DNA of 64,000 nucleotides from an uncultured Clostridia bacterium (GTDB lineage Bacteria > Bacillota > Clostridia > UBA1381). Both the position numbers and the translations under genes were made by a program. Positions 63,518-64,000 of this stretch are shown piece by piece; positions within the stretch are counted from its first letter, which is position 1; the number at the start of each line of letters is the position of its first letter. The stretch covers positions 22,580-86,579 of the forward strand of contig CANQDD010000012.1 in assembly GCA_947591315.1 (NCBI GenBank), given 5' to 3'. The notes under the pieces are model-generated. The model was not told where the DNA came from. It did not search any database and saw nothing but the letters and a program-made list of their open reading frames with translations.

Positions 63518-64000
63518 TTATTTCGCGAGTCTTTCTTCGAGAGCCGCCTTTTGATCCTCATAGCCCGGCTTGCCGAGAAGCGCGAACATATTCTTCTTGT
63601 ACGCCTCAACGCCCGGCTGGTCGAACGGATTTACACCGAGAAGGTAGCCCGATATGCCGCACGCCTTCTCAAAGAAGTATACCATTTTGCCGAAGTTATA
63701 CGCGTCAAGCTTCGGAACGGATACGACGAGGTTCGGCACCTGACCGTCCGTGTGCGCCAAAGCCGTGCCCTGCGCAGCCTTGGAATTTACAAAGTCAACG
63801 GTCTTTCCGGCGAGGAAGTTCAGTCCGTCGATGTTGTCCTCGGTGGCTTCTATCGTTATATTCTTTCTCGGCTCTTCAACGAGTATAGCCGTCTCGAACA
63901 TTATTCTCTGACCGTCCTGGATATACTGTCCCATTGAATGAAGGTCGGACGAGAAGTCGGCTGCAGCCGGGAATATGCCCTTGTTGTCCTTGCCCTCGCT
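63518..64000 (-). CDS. pgi: Glucose-6-phosphate isomerase, N-terminus beyond window
   Basis: The C-terminal 160 residues of the glycolytic isomerase interconverting glucose-6-phosphate and fructose-6-phosphate. Recognisable segments are [33 protein letters not shown] and [20 protein letters not shown] with its conserved tail. The frame is open to the right edge of the window, so the start is not seen. An internal methionine at 63934 is not the real start. Confidence 0.95.
   Translation of the reverse strand, partial: SEGKDNKGIFPAAADFSSDLHSMGQYIQDGQRIMFETAILVEEPRKNITIEATEDNIDGLNFLAGKTVDFVNSKAAQGTALAHTDGQVPNLVVSVPKLDAYNFGKMVYFFEKACGISGYLLGVNPFDQPGVEAYKKNMFALLGKPGYEDQKAALEERLAK

Overview
The window looks like chromosomal DNA of a fermentative, Gram-positive anaerobe of the class Clostridia (Bacillota), roughly half G+C by eye. 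Evidence: a FapR-controlled fatty-acid operon with a FapR box, FabK as enoyl reductase, a Na+-pumping oxaloacetate/methylmalonyl-CoA decarboxylase cluster, TmcAL, a class B sortase with its substrate, a SpoIVFB-like protease, copper-amine-oxidase-like stalk domains, and TTGACA-17-TATAAT promoters with AGGAGG ribosome sites. A giant secreted GH2 protein and an intracellular GH28 enzyme suggest a gut or plant-litter glycan degrader. A pectin degrader of the Monoglobus type would fit, but that is only a guess. I see no prophage, insertion sequence or CRISPR array.

Layout. 0-7 kb: the N-terminal part of a huge multidomain GH2 glycosidase (minus; runs off the left edge), divergent from an AraC regulator whose stop codon is displaced by a C8 tract. 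7-22 kb: a 13-gene minus-strand run, fapR-plsX-fabH-fabK-fabD-fabG-acpP-fabF-rnc-(radical SAM)-smc-ftsY-lepA, headed by a strong promoter and a FapR operator. It contains intercistronic stem-loops and a cluster of dispersed palindromes. 22-24 kb: iscS-iscU. 24-26 kb: tmcAL, then a lipoprotein barnase and a barstar, converging on a second AraC regulator. 27 kb: tRNA-Leu(TAA).

27.4-35.2 kb: a six-gene minus-strand cell-surface polysaccharide operon (GT4-CsaB fusion, MurJ flippase, O-antigen ligase/polymerase-like protein, GT4, two DUF4330 proteins). 35.3-40 kb: a secreted DUF6273/copper-amine-oxidase-like protein, tyrS, a metallophosphoesterase, proC and an XRE regulator. 41-46.2 kb: the decarboxylase/transcarboxylase Na+ pump operon (mmdA, oadG, biotin carrier, oadB, oadA-like 5S). 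46.4-48.3 kb: an orphan BlaR1-like M56 protease behind two BlaI-type operators. 48.3-52.2 kb: metY, tRNA-Arg(CCT), a sortase substrate plus sortase B, tRNA-Gln(CTG) and tRNA-Leu(GAG).

52.2-58.5 kb: rluB-GH28, ftsK/spoIIIE and folD, converging on an M50 protease whose coding sequence contains the folD terminator. 58.6-64 kb: pgi (partial), a P-loop protein, thrC, galK and an M18 aminopeptidase on the minus strand. A perfect 26-bp palindromic element in this stretch also occurs 44 kb away. Most of the window is ordinary core genome. The parts worth a second look are the orphan BlaR1-type sensor, the barnase/barstar lipoprotein pair, the CsaB-fusion glycan operon, the composite biotin enzyme and the nested regulatory signals.
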